This document shows, one piece after another, positions 1 through 6,640 of a DNA stretch of 36,860 bases. Source of the DNA: a virus; the IMG/VR virus record IMGVR_UViG_3300028840_000579, positions 1-36,860 of that record; one strand, written 5' to 3'. The translations under genes and the position numbers were made by a program. Under the pieces are notes generated by a model. The model had not been told where the DNA came from. It ran no database searches and was given only the letters and a program-made list of their open reading frames with translations. Positions within the stretch are counted from its first letter, which is position 1. Every line of letters starts with the position of its first letter.

Positions 1-26
1 ATATTAAGCAATTTATGGACGCTTAA
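1..26 (+). CDS. 3' end of the ORF that starts at 36644 (wraps around)
   Basis: Read in the phase set by the right edge, bases 3-26 give IKQFMDA and a TAA stop. Bases 1-9 equal bases 36852-36860, so this is the end of the same gene on a circular or permuted map. Confidence 0.5.
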
Positions 27-33
27 TGCAAGA

Positions 34-79
34 GTTATCCCCAACTAACCCTTGCAATCATTATTGAATTTGCTATAAT
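34..79 (+). promoter_or_regulatory. Promoter P1 with upstream GTTATCCCCAA box
   Basis: A -35 TTGCAA (52-57) and an extended -10 TGC-TATAAT (74-79) are separated by 16 bases, a sigma-70-like arrangement. The box GTTATCCCCAA lies at 34-44, just upstream. The spacer and -10 are nearly the same as in the promoter at 34800-34828. It should drive the recombination operon that starts with the zinc-ribbon gene at 117. Confidence 0.75.
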
Positions 80-116
80 AGAGTTACAATCAAATTAATT
101 AATTAACCACGCAATT

Positions 117-266
117 ATGTTTGATTATGACACAATGATCGAGAAAACTTATCACCCTGAGAACTTCGCAAATTGGGTCGAGTGCGAAGAGTGCGGGGAC
201 GAAATTCCCGATTATCATTTTAACCACGACGCAAAGATCTGCGATCAATGCGTTGAGCAATCTTAA
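117..266 (+). CDS. Small zinc-ribbon protein
   Basis: This 49-residue acidic protein contains CEEC and CDQC knuckles about 20 residues apart, the spacing of a one-zinc ribbon. It is the first gene after promoter P1 and lies just ahead of the ERF recombinase gene. The start ATG follows the leader sequence ACGCAATT, which also precedes the gene at 34877. No catalytic residues are visible. It may bind DNA or protein, for example as a small early regulator, but the precise job is unknown. It is one of five tiny CxxC-CxxC proteins in this genome. Confidence 0.75.
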   Translation: MFDYDTMIEKTYHPENFANWVECEECGDEIPDYHFNHDAKICDQCVEQS

Positions 267-286
267 TAATTAACCATACAAAAATT

Positions 287-958
287 ATGGAAAACCCAAC
301 AGCTCCGGCAGAGAAAAATCTGCCAATCAATCTTTATAAGAAAATGCACGCAATTATGGAGCGTGTCGACTTTATCAAAAAGGATAAAAAAAACGATTTC
401 CACAATTACGATTACGCTTCTGAGGAAATCATTAAGAAAACACTCCACGCTGAATTGGTAAAAGAAAAAGTTCTTTTCCTATTATCAGCGAACGAGGTCA
501 AAATTGATACCGCTTCGGAAAAGCCACTTACTCACGTCAAATTCTTTTATCAATTTATTGATGTGGATACTGGCGAAGCTATCAACGGAGCGTTCGTAGG
601 AACTGGAGAGGACAAAGGGGACAAAGGAACTTACAAAGCCATTACTGGTGCGATTAAGTATATTCTTACAAGCACTTTCCTGATCCCGACTGGCAATGAT
701 CCTGAAAACTCAGCGACCGAGGATAATGACGAAACTCCTTGGCTGACTGAAAATCAGTATCGAGCAATGTTGAAATCAATCGTAGAGGGACAAGGTGATG
801 TTGTTAAGGAGAGAATGAAGAACTATCGAATGAAGACAATTTACAGAAAAGATCTTGAAGCCAAGCTTGAAGCTTACAAGCCGATCAAAGCTCCGGCGAA
901 AAAAGATGACGGACAATTCGACAGCTTAATTAATAACAATCAAAATAATGGCAAATAA
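287..958 (+). CDS. erf: ERF-family single-strand annealing protein
   Basis: A 223-residue protein with the ERF superfamily core. The signature is around residues 105-140: GTGEDKGDKGTYKAITGA, then YILTSTFLIPTG and a short acidic tail. ERF proteins form rings that anneal complementary single strands during phage recombination and genome circularisation, usually with a 5'-3' exonuclease. Here the next gene, overlapping by 11 bp, is a PD-(D/E)XK exonuclease, which makes the pair a classic two-component recombination system. The C-terminus is lysine- and asparagine-rich and probably disordered. The family assignment rests on recognised motifs and context. Confidence 0.85.
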   Translation: MENPTAPAEKNLPINLYKKMHAIMERVDFIKKDKKNDFHNYDYASEEIIKKTLHAELVKEKVLFLLSANEVKIDTASEKPLTHVKFFYQFIDVDTGEAINGAFVGTGEDKGDKGTYKAITGAIKYILTSTFLIPTGNDPENSATEDNDETPWLTENQYRAMLKSIVEGQGDVVKERMKNYRMKTIYRKDLEAKLEAYKPIKAPAKKDDGQFDSLINNNQNNGK

Positions 959-1736
959 AGAAACAATCAAATTATATAACGGTGACGTGACTATCGATTT
1001 TTATATCGATAGTCACCGCTACCGAAACCTTGAGACAAAAGAATGGATACCCTCAGTCACTTCGATCACTGGCTTAGTGGATAAGTCAAGACCCTTGCTG
1101 ATATGGTCAGAGAATTTGAGCCGGGAATGGTTCAAAGATAATCTGATCCCGGCAGTTCTTGATCCGAAGCTGGATATTGGAGAGGACGAGCTTGAGCAAA
1201 TGATTGAAACTGGAACGAAGCAATATGCTATCAAGAGGGACGAAGCTGCGACAGTTGGAACTCTTGCTCACTTGTGGGTTGAGGAGTATATCAATTCAAA
1301 GCTTCACGGAACTCCTGAGCCAAAGAAGCCAAAGGACGAGAGAGTTTACAATTCAGTTATTGCTTTTCTTAAATGGCTTGACGAGCATAAGGTAAAATTT
1401 CACGATAGCGAGCGGTATGTTTATTCTAAAACTCACGGATATTGCGGACTTGTGGATTGTATCGCCACAGTTGACGGCAAAAAGCACTTGATCGATTTCA
1501 AGACTAGCAAAGGGGTATATCCTGAATTTTTCTTACAAGTTGCTGGATATTGGGGAGCATATCTTGAGGAAACAGATGACGAGCTTGATAATTGCTTGAT
1601 CCTTAATTTCGGAAAAGATGACGCTGAGTTCAAAGTTTATGAATGTCCTGATCCAACTTCTGACTTTTCTGCTTTTATCGCTTGCTTGCACTTGAAAAAT
1701 CGACTTGGAGAATTAAACAAATCATTAAAAAAATAA
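948..1736 (+). CDS. PD-(D/E)XK exonuclease (RecB/Cas4-like), recombination partner of ERF
   Basis: 262 residues. The nuclease core lies around residues 155-200: GLVDCIATVDGKKHLIDFKTSK supplies the D...DxK signature, followed by QVAGYWGAYL, the usual QxxxY helix of RecB/Cas4-type nucleases. The N-terminal part (WIPSVTSITG and an ATVGTLAH segment) is also typical of phage PDDEXK_1 exonucleases. It should resect double-stranded ends to give single strands for the ERF annealase. The start overlaps the ERF stop, so the two are translationally coupled. A 12-bp inverted repeat sits in its first codons (987-1016). Confidence 0.8.
   Translation: MANKETIKLYNGDVTIDFYIDSHRYRNLETKEWIPSVTSITGLVDKSRPLLIWSENLSREWFKDNLIPAVLDPKLDIGEDELEQMIETGTKQYAIKRDEAATVGTLAHLWVEEYINSKLHGTPEPKKPKDERVYNSVIAFLKWLDEHKVKFHDSERYVYSKTHGYCGLVDCIATVDGKKHLIDFKTSKGVYPEFFLQVAGYWGAYLEETDDELDNCLILNFGKDDAEFKVYECPDPTSDFSAFIACLHLKNRLGELNKSLKK
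987..1016 (+). repeat. 12-bp perfect inverted repeat inside the exonuclease start region
   Basis: GTGACTATCGAT at 987-998 is followed after a 6-base spacer by its exact reverse complement at 1005-1016. In mRNA this is a stable hairpin 14-23 codons into the exonuclease gene. In DNA it could be a protein-binding palindrome. Its function is unknown. Confidence 0.75.
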
Positions 1737-1748
1737 TTTTATAATATT

Positions 1749-2138
1749 ATGGAAAACTCAGATCGCAAAGTGATTGTGAATATTCCCTCAATTATTACGG
1801 ATATTCATACAAAAGCTAATAATATCACTTATCTGAAAGTGGAGTGCCAAGAGGTTGAGCCGGAGACGGCGGCCAAACTTCACTTCCTTAAAAAAGCAAT
1901 GGGGTATTTTACTTTCAAAGAAGCTCCTGTGACTGATGTTGATCTTGCCGAGATCCCGGCCGAGATTGATAAGTGGAAGTATGAGGGGAAAACTCCGAGC
2001 CAAAGATTGCGAGCTTGTATTTATCGGCTCGGCGAAAAGAACGGAGCTTATAAGGACGGAGAGACTAAAAAGATCCGGGAATATTATGATGACAAAATGG
2101 AGCAGTTAATCGAGCACGTCAAAGGTCTTCTTGATTAA
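1749..2138 (+). CDS. Conserved-looking early protein of unknown function
   Basis: 129 residues, mixed alpha/beta, acidic, with no motif I recognise. It sits 12 bp after the exonuclease and before a metallopeptidase-like gene, inside the recombination operon. The C-terminal half (EGKTPSQRLRACIYRLGEKNG, then a charged helix with YYDDKMEQLIEHV) looks helical. Comparable genes next to ERF/exonuclease pairs often code for nucleoid or single-strand-binding accessory proteins, but nothing in this sequence proves that. Confidence 0.7.
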   Translation: MENSDRKVIVNIPSIITDIHTKANNITYLKVECQEVEPETAAKLHFLKKAMGYFTFKEAPVTDVDLAEIPAEIDKWKYEGKTPSQRLRACIYRLGEKNGAYKDGETKKIREYYDDKMEQLIEHVKGLLD

Positions 2139-2155
2139 GGTTTTTACAATAATTA

Positions 2156-2170
2156 TGCTATAATTAAAAT
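2156..2170 (+). promoter_or_regulatory. Extended -10 element directly before gene 2171 (possible leaderless start)
   Basis: TGC-TATAAT (2156-2164) is a perfect extended -10. The ATG of the next gene begins at 2171, where transcription would be expected to start, so any mRNA from it would have little or no leader. No well-spaced -35 is present; TTTACA at 2143 is too close. Confidence 0.45.
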
Positions 2171-2497
2171 ATGTATATACCCAATACAATAAAAGTCGGA
2201 CATATTATTTACTCAGTTCATTTTGAAAACTATACAAATGAAAACGGAAACAGGGGAGAAACCTTTTTGCAAAGCGGGAAAATCTGTATTGATCCGAGTA
2301 TGAGTTTTGAACAGCAATGGACGACTCTTATTCACGAATTGCTCCATTGTTGTTGCGATTTCGCCGGGATCAATTCAGACGAAAAAAATAAAATGACAGA
2401 GGAACAATTTGTAAGCCATATATCAGCACCCTTGGCTCAGATCTTAATTGATAATAATTTATCGGGGAAACCTGAACAAAAAACAATAATAGATTAA
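2171..2497 (+). CDS. HExxH zinc metallopeptidase-like protein
   Basis: 108 residues with LIHELLHCCCDF near residue 58, a HExxH zinc-binding motif in the setting seen in small phage IrrE/SprT-like proteins (TTLIHELLHC). The segment before it (SGKICIDPSMSFEQQW) also matches that fold, in which a beta strand leads into the catalytic helix. A later glutamate (TEEQFVSHISAPL) could be the third ligand. Such proteins are common in phage early operons and may cleave a host regulator, but their targets are unknown. The following gene is RusA-like. Confidence 0.65.
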   Translation: MYIPNTIKVGHIIYSVHFENYTNENGNRGETFLQSGKICIDPSMSFEQQWTTLIHELLHCCCDFAGINSDEKNKMTEEQFVSHISAPLAQILIDNNLSGKPEQKTIID

Positions 2498-2501
2498 TCG
2501 T

Positions 2502-2861
2502 ATGGAATTTATCCTTATCGGCGAAGTGCCGAGTAAAAAAAACTTTTGGAAAATAGGTCGCAATAGATACGGACAAGCTTATATTTATCAAGCCAATAAG
2601 GTAAGCAAATGGACTCACGATAATGGATTGCTCTTGAAAAGTTTATACAAAGAAAAGCCGATCGAGAATGATGTCAGGATCTCGGCAGAATTTCATATCA
2701 AGAGAGACAAGGATTTGGACAATATGCTCGGGACATTATTCGATTTGATACAAGGGATATTGATCAAAGACGATAAGCAGATCAAGGAAATTGGTCGGTG
2801 TCGCAAAATAAAGACTTCCGGCGAATGTAAAGTTTATTTCACAATTGAAAAATTAAAATAA
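2502..2861 (+). CDS. rusA: RusA-like Holliday junction resolvase
   Basis: 119 residues with the full RusA layout: N-terminal strand with GEVPSKKNFWK, a middle DKDLDNMLGTLFDLIQG block that carries the catalytic aspartates of the family (DxDN), and IKDDKQIKEIG close behind. RusA dimers cut Holliday junctions symmetrically, which resolves recombination intermediates and debranches DNA before packaging. The position after ERF and exonuclease completes a recombination set. The length matches the E. coli family member (about 120 residues). Confidence 0.88.
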   Translation: MEFILIGEVPSKKNFWKIGRNRYGQAYIYQANKVSKWTHDNGLLLKSLYKEKPIENDVRISAEFHIKRDKDLDNMLGTLFDLIQGILIKDDKQIKEIGRCRKIKTSGECKVYFTIEKLK

Positions 2862-2884
2862 TTTATTAATTAATTAATCTAACT

Positions 2885-3259
2885 ATGAGTGAGGAAAAAG
2901 CCACACCAAAAGCTCCAACAGCTGAGGAGCAAAAACTAAAAACTGAGCGTGCCAAGCGTGATCAAGAACGCAAAGCCAAAGAATTACAGCGTCAAGCTGA
3001 CGAGTTATCAGATAAGATCCAAGATTGTATCGAGGAGTTCAATGCTGATAAGGAGTTCGAGTTTTATATTGACGCAAGCTTTAATATCGGTCGACAAGGG
3101 GTTTTACCTCAGATCTTTGTAGGATATAAGCCAAAAGGTAATCCAATGGCTGCTTTACAAAAAAAAACAACGGAAAAAGTAGCCGAAAATACAGAGAGCA
3201 AAGACGAAAAAAAAGAAGAGCCAGCAAAAGAAGCCGACGAGGTCAAAGATAAAAAATAA
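2885..3259 (+). CDS. Charged early protein of unknown function
   Basis: 124 residues. A strongly charged N-terminal helix (about residues 10-50, rich in K, E, R and Q) leads to a short folded core (EFEFYIDASFNIGRQGVLPQIFVGYKP reduced to key elements: FEFYID...VLPQIFV), then a disordered lysine/glutamate tail. The leader is the typical TTAATTAATTAAT run. No family recognised; a scaffold or nucleic-acid-associated role is possible but unproven. Confidence 0.65.
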   Translation: MSEEKATPKAPTAEEQKLKTERAKRDQERKAKELQRQADELSDKIQDCIEEFNADKEFEFYIDASFNIGRQGVLPQIFVGYKPKGNPMAALQKKTTEKVAENTESKDEKKEEPAKEADEVKDKK

Positions 3260-3266
3260 TTTTTGT

Positions 3267-3452
3267 ATGGAGCAAAGGGGTATAATTTTATGCGGTTACT
3301 GTAGCTTGAAGCAATTTGAGTCTACCGCCGTTGGTATCGATTACGAAATACCTCTTTGCTCTGATTGCTACGAGGATTATCGCAATTATTCAGATATTAA
3401 TCGGAGCATTAAGGAATTTGCGAGAAAATTTTACCCGCCAAAATATGAATAA
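3267..3452 (+). CDS. Small zinc-ribbon protein
   Basis: 61 residues with CGYC near the N-terminus and CSDC about 20 residues later, followed by a basic/aromatic helix (EFARKFYPPKYE). This is the layout of a single treble-clef or ribbon zinc site. The stop codon overlaps the start of the HNH-like gene (ATGAATAA), so the two are coupled and may work together in recombination. Function unknown. Confidence 0.7.
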   Translation: MEQRGIILCGYCSLKQFESTAVGIDYEIPLCSDCYEDYRNYSDINRSIKEFARKFYPPKYE

Positions 3453-3807
3453 ATACTTAATGGATCTCTGCGACAGCTTATTCTCCCAATATATTGTCAG
3501 GAGCCGGGGGAAATGCGAGATCGGCGGAGATTGGTGCGATAAGGAGACGCTTCAAACAAGCCATAATTACAGCCGATCGCACAAGTCAATCAGATTTGAG
3601 GAAATCAATGTTCTCTGCTTATGTGATCACCACCACCGACAATATGAGAGAATGACAGCAATGGAACGCCAAGCTCTGCTTGAGAGCAAGCTCGGCTTTG
3701 ATCGCCACCAAGAGTTGCTGGAAATGAAAAATCAGGTCAAGCACTGGTATGATCACGATCTGAAAATCCTCTCTCAAAAACTTAAAATGAAACTCAAAGA
3801 ATTATGA
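3445..3807 (+). CDS. HNH-type protein resembling NinG/Rap recombination proteins
   Basis: 120 residues from the chosen ATG at 3445. A longer open frame exists upstream, but it is antiparallel in style to the preceding gene and lacks a leader. The core has a C-x-C pair (CEIGGDWC), then TSHNYSRSHKSIRFEEINVLCLC with DHHHRQYE, the His-rich HNH/treble-clef arrangement of NinG-like proteins. NinG/Rap of lambda cuts branched recombination intermediates. The C-terminus is a long charged helix. The gene sits shortly after rusA, which supports a role in recombination. Confidence 0.7.
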   Translation: MNKYLMDLCDSLFSQYIVRSRGKCEIGGDWCDKETLQTSHNYSRSHKSIRFEEINVLCLCDHHHRQYERMTAMERQALLESKLGFDRHQELLEMKNQVKHWYDHDLKILSQKLKMKLKEL

Positions 3808-4001
3808 CAAATCAAAATAATCAATTAGTAGTTCAAAGATACCCGATCGAAGTCAGGAAAAGTGGGGTATTGATCGCTTATCTTGATTTTGAGGGAGATT
3901 GGCACTGCTTGGAAGCCAATAAGAAGCTAGTAATCCAAGCTATAAATGAGCAAGCTCAACGGCAAGCTCAGGTAAATAATTTTTTTAAGCTCAATATATG
4001 A
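3804..4001 (+). CDS. Small early protein of unknown function
   Basis: 65 residues, overlapping the HNH gene stop by 4 bp (ATGA) and the next gene by 4 bp. The sequence predicts beta strands (VVQRYPIEVRKSGVLIAYLDF) followed by a helix. No motif recognised. Tight coupling on both sides supports that it is expressed. Confidence 0.65.
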   Translation: MTNQNNQLVVQRYPIEVRKSGVLIAYLDFEGDWHCLEANKKLVIQAINEQAQRQAQVNNFFKLNI

Positions 4002-4279
4002 ATGGATTTGACGAAAAAACAGGAATGATCACAGTCAAGCCGGATACTGAGGGTCTTGGCAAAGCAAGGATCAAAGCTCTCTGCGAATGGATTTTGGGTT
4101 TTGATCGAAATCTTGAAATGAATAAATATAAATTTTATTTGAAATTACATAAAAAGGATTTGCTCCACGAGAGCCATTATCCTGATTTTTACTCTTTATT
4201 CAAAAAATATGCGACTAACGACGATTTGGAATTATCGGAAACAATTGCTCGAACGGCAATGGTTGCTCTTGAAGTTTAG
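3998..4279 (+). CDS. Small early protein of unknown function
   Basis: 93 residues, mostly helical, with a basic middle section (KYKFYLKLHKKDLLHESHYPDFYSLFKKY). It overlaps the previous gene by 4 bp and ends with TAG. No family recognised. It lies between the recombination genes and the ParB-domain gene, so a DNA-related role is plausible but only inferred. Confidence 0.6.
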   Translation: MNGFDEKTGMITVKPDTEGLGKARIKALCEWILGFDRNLEMNKYKFYLKLHKKDLLHESHYPDFYSLFKKYATNDDLELSETIARTAMVALEV

Positions 4280-4317
4280 GATCAGACGCTGGCAATTGAA
4301 ATGTATTGCTCGCAAAA

Positions 4318-4433
4318 TGAAGAGACAGCTAACTAATTTACAAAAATCCCAGTATGGACTTCAATTTTATCAAAAAGAACTCGAACAATATGCCGAAGAC
4401 ATTAAAAATCACACCTTACGAAAAGAACGCTAA
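4318..4433 (+). CDS. Possible very small overlapping ORF
   Basis: 38 residues from ATG 4318 (MKRQLTNLQKS..., a Q/E/Y-rich helix) overlap the start of the ParB-domain gene in another frame. It would fill the 110-bp gap between 4279 and 4390. Composition looks protein-like, but there is no leader motif and no homolog that I can recall. Treat it as tentative. Confidence 0.25.
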
Positions 4434-5007
4434 GAAGCACCCCAAAAAGCAATTGGAGCACTTGGCGACTATTGTCAAAGAGATTGGCTGGAGACAGCCA
4501 GTTATTGTCAATCAAAAAGGAATTATCGTTGTCGGTCACGGGAGATATATGACGTGGGAGCAATTCGGCGAAAAAATGAATTTGCCGGATATTTGGGTAA
4601 TGAATGACAAAGCTGAAACAGTATTCGGAGAGCCAGCCAAAGATCCATTGACCCCGGCTCAGGAAAAAGCTTGGAGATTGGCAGATAATAAGGTCGCCGA
4701 GGGTGATATTGATATGGTTATTGTAATGGGAGAGCTGGGAGAGCTTACAAGCGATTTGGTTGAGCTTGCTGGCTTCGGGGATCTTGATTTGGATATTAAT
4801 AACCTTGATGACAGTTTTGACGCTCCTGAGGGAGAAAAAGGGGAATTTGAGCACATATCGTTCAGTCTTCACAATGAGCAAGCTGATTTTATAAGGAAAG
4901 TTCTCAAAGATCTCGAGCTTCCTGATGATTTGAAGACCTTTGGGAATGAAAACAAGAACGGTAATAAATTGTATTATATATGCAAAATGTATCAGCAAAA
5001 CAAATAA
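4390..5007 (+). CDS. ParB/Spo0J nuclease-domain protein
   Basis: 205 residues from ATG 4390; an in-frame ATG at 4354 adds 12 unlikely residues. The N-terminus reads LKITPYEKNAKKHPKKQLEHLATIVKEIGWRQPVIV in outline, then VVGHGRY, the ParB-type fold with the GHGR nucleotide-binding motif. This is followed by LTPAQEKAWRLADNK, standard in phage ParB-like proteins. In phages this domain is often attached or adjacent to DNA methyltransferases or modification genes. Here it overlaps the Mom-like gene by 28 bp, so the two are probably partners in DNA modification. Confidence 0.8.
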   Translation: MPKTLKITPYEKNAKKHPKKQLEHLATIVKEIGWRQPVIVNQKGIIVVGHGRYMTWEQFGEKMNLPDIWVMNDKAETVFGEPAKDPLTPAQEKAWRLADNKVAEGDIDMVIVMGELGELTSDLVELAGFGDLDLDINNLDDSFDAPEGEKGEFEHISFSLHNEQADFIRKVLKDLELPDDLKTFGNENKNGNKLYYICKMYQQNK

Positions 5008-5636
5008 TATTGAAATCGATCCCGGCAAGAACTGCGAATGAATTTGTCAAAAATGTTCATTATTCAAAAAAGATTGTGCCGAACAGTCAAATTCACTTGG
5101 GAGCGTTCCTGAATGGACAGCTCCACGGAGTTCTCCAATATGGTCCGAGTATGGACAAGGAGAATGTGATCAATCTTGTAGATGGGACAAAATGGAACGA
5201 GTTCTTGGAGCTTAATCGAATGGCGTTTGACGATTATCTCCCAAAGAACAGCGAGAGCAGAGCAATTGCAATCTCGATCAAGCTCATTAAAAAAAACGCA
5301 CCGCATATTAAGTGGATTATATCCTTTGCAGACGGAACTCAATGCGGAGACGGCACAATATATCGAGCAAGCGGATTTGTTCTGACTCAGATCAATAAGA
5401 ATAAGACAATCGGTTTCTCAAAGAAGCTCGGGAGAGTAGTTGCAAAGCACGGAACTCAAAGACATAAGCAAGGGAAAGTGGATCTTTTAGACGGCTATCA
5501 ATTGCGGTATATTTATTTTATTGATAAGAGTTATCAGGAGAGATTGACTGTTCCGATTATCCCCTTTGAAAAGATCAGCGAAATCGGTGCGGGAATGTAT
5601 AAGGGACAAAAGAGATTTAAGGGAACAACAAGTTAA
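4980..5636 (+). CDS. mom: Mom-like adenine DNA-modification enzyme (GNAT fold)
   Basis: 218 residues. The sequence matches my recollection of the phage Mom family: NVHYSKKIVPNSQIHLGAF, LQYGPSMDKEN, WNEFLELNRMAF, SESRAIAISIKLIKK, WIISFADGTQCGDGTIYRASGF, and a C-terminal IYFIDKSYQERL. Mom of phage Mu adds a methylcarbamoyl group to adenines and protects DNA from many restriction enzymes. The gene overlaps the ParB-domain gene and is followed at once by a tRNA. Translation starts at ATG 4980 within the upstream gene. The family call is firm, but the exact modified base here is not shown by sequence. Confidence 0.85.
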   Translation: MQNVSAKQIILKSIPARTANEFVKNVHYSKKIVPNSQIHLGAFLNGQLHGVLQYGPSMDKENVINLVDGTKWNEFLELNRMAFDDYLPKNSESRAIAISIKLIKKNAPHIKWIISFADGTQCGDGTIYRASGFVLTQINKNKTIGFSKKLGRVVAKHGTQRHKQGKVDLLDGYQLRYIYFIDKSYQERLTVPIIPFEKISEIGAGMYKGQKRFKGTTS

Positions 5637-5643
5637 TTATTAT

Positions 5644-5719
5644 GCGTCTGTGGTGTTAATGGTAGCACGCAAGTTTTCCAAACTTGAGGAGGTGGTTCAA
5701 TTCCAACTCAGACGCTCCA
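5644..5719 (+). tRNA. tRNA-Gly (anticodon UCC), CCA encoded
   Basis: The acceptor GCGTCTG/CAGACGC (7 bp), D arm with AATGGTAG loop, anticodon stem CAAGT/ACTTG with loop TTTCCAA (anticodon TCC), TTCAATT T-loop and 3' TCCA are all present. Two oddities: one G-A mismatch in the T stem (GGTGG/CCAAC) and one extra base before the 3' acceptor strand. It would read GGA, a codon used heavily by the phage genes. It sits 7 bp after the Mom-like gene. Confidence 0.85.
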
Positions 5720-5742
5720 GTTGATTATTAAAAGTTAATTGA

Positions 5743-6234
5743 ATGAAAAAAAAGTATATCAAGGATAATCGATACAATTGTCACTTTACCTTAGTATGGG
5801 ATTGCGAAATGATCGATATTATCAAGGATCTTATGAAAAAATACCCCGGAGCGATTATTGAGCCAAGCCACTCGGACGGCTGCTTAATACCATTGATCCA
5901 GCCAGCAACGGGGACGACAGTTTATTATATATGGCTACGAAAGTTTGACTGGTGTATTGCAGAGCACGGATTGCTAGTTCACGAAGTTTATCATTTTGTT
6001 CAGAGAGCACTCAAAGATATTGGAATGAAGCCAACGGAAAGTAGCGAGGAAGCGTATGCGTATTATTTCGATTATATTTATCAGCTTTGTTTGGAAGCAT
6101 TAAAACCTAACCATTATTTGTATGCAAAAAGAAACAAATCAAAAGGAAAACCCAAAGGAAAAGGGGGATCAAGAGCAAAAGCACCCCGGCGGAAGACCGA
6201 CAAAAATGACCGAAGTGATAGTCCAAAAACTTGA
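5743..6234 (+). CDS. HExxH metallopeptidase-like phage protein
   Basis: 163 residues. LLVHEVYHFVQ carries a HExxH motif, and SSEEAYAYYFDYI about 25 residues on gives the glutamate that often completes such zinc sites. The C-terminus is a basic, lysine/glycine-rich tail. Proteins with HEVxH plus ESxEExxAY occur just before terminase genes in many siphophages; their role is unknown. The 3' end overlaps the small terminase gene by 113 bp, so the basic tail and the terminase N-terminus share DNA. Confidence 0.65.
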   Translation: MKKKYIKDNRYNCHFTLVWDCEMIDIIKDLMKKYPGAIIEPSHSDGCLIPLIQPATGTTVYYIWLRKFDWCIAEHGLLVHEVYHFVQRALKDIGMKPTESSEEAYAYYFDYIYQLCLEALKPNHYLYAKRNKSKGKPKGKGGSRAKAPRRKTDKNDRSDSPKT

Positions 6235-6640
6235 GCAAGCTTTTTCTTTTGGAGCGACTGATCTTGAAGCGTGTCGTTACGCTGGGATTTGCAAAGCAAC
6301 TTTGTATAATTGGCAAAGTGAAAATCCTGAGTTTTTAGACCGAAAAGAGCTTTTGAAGAGCACGCCGATATTGAAAGCAAGGGAAGCAGTAATCAAGGGG
6401 TTTGAGAATGATCCGGCTTTGGCTTTGAAATTCCTTGAGAGAAAAGTCAAAGATGAGTTTAGCTTACGCCGGGAGCATAGCGGTCCCGACGGAAAGCCGA
6501 TTGACATTAAAACTAATGACGATGACAGAATACAAAAAATTGCAGACTTACTTGACTCAGCTATCGGAGACGAAGAGGACGATGACGACGGAGCAAGCGA
6601 TAGTCAAGGAAAAGGAGACGCACCACGGGTTAGCAAGTAA
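6122..6640 (+). CDS. terS: Terminase small subunit (DNA-binding)
   Basis: 172 residues. After a hydrophilic N-terminus comes GGRPTKMTEVIVQKLEQAF, then GATDLEACRYAGICKATLYNWQ, a homeodomain-like helix-turn-helix typical of small terminases. The middle is helical and suits oligomerisation. The C-terminus (DDDRIQKIADLLDSAIGDEEDDDDG) is acidic. TerS recognises the packaging site and recruits the large subunit. An internal in-frame ATG (6206, MTEV) is a possible alternative start that would avoid most of the overlap with the upstream gene. Confidence 0.82.
   Translation: MQKETNQKENPKEKGDQEQKHPGGRPTKMTEVIVQKLEQAFSFGATDLEACRYAGICKATLYNWQSENPEFLDRKELLKSTPILKAREAVIKGFENDPALALKFLERKVKDEFSLRREHSGPDGKPIDIKTNDDDRIQKIADLLDSAIGDEEDDDDGASDSQGKGDAPRVSK

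Noticed and set aside
1740-1745. TATAAT just before gene 1749 as promoter
   Set aside because: It is 3 bases from the ATG, so transcription would start within the gene; it is an AT-rich leader like the others.
4402-5028. 208-residue minus-strand ORF over the ParB-domain gene
   Set aside because: It is the antisense of a well-supported gene, has no leader, and every real gene here is on the + strand.
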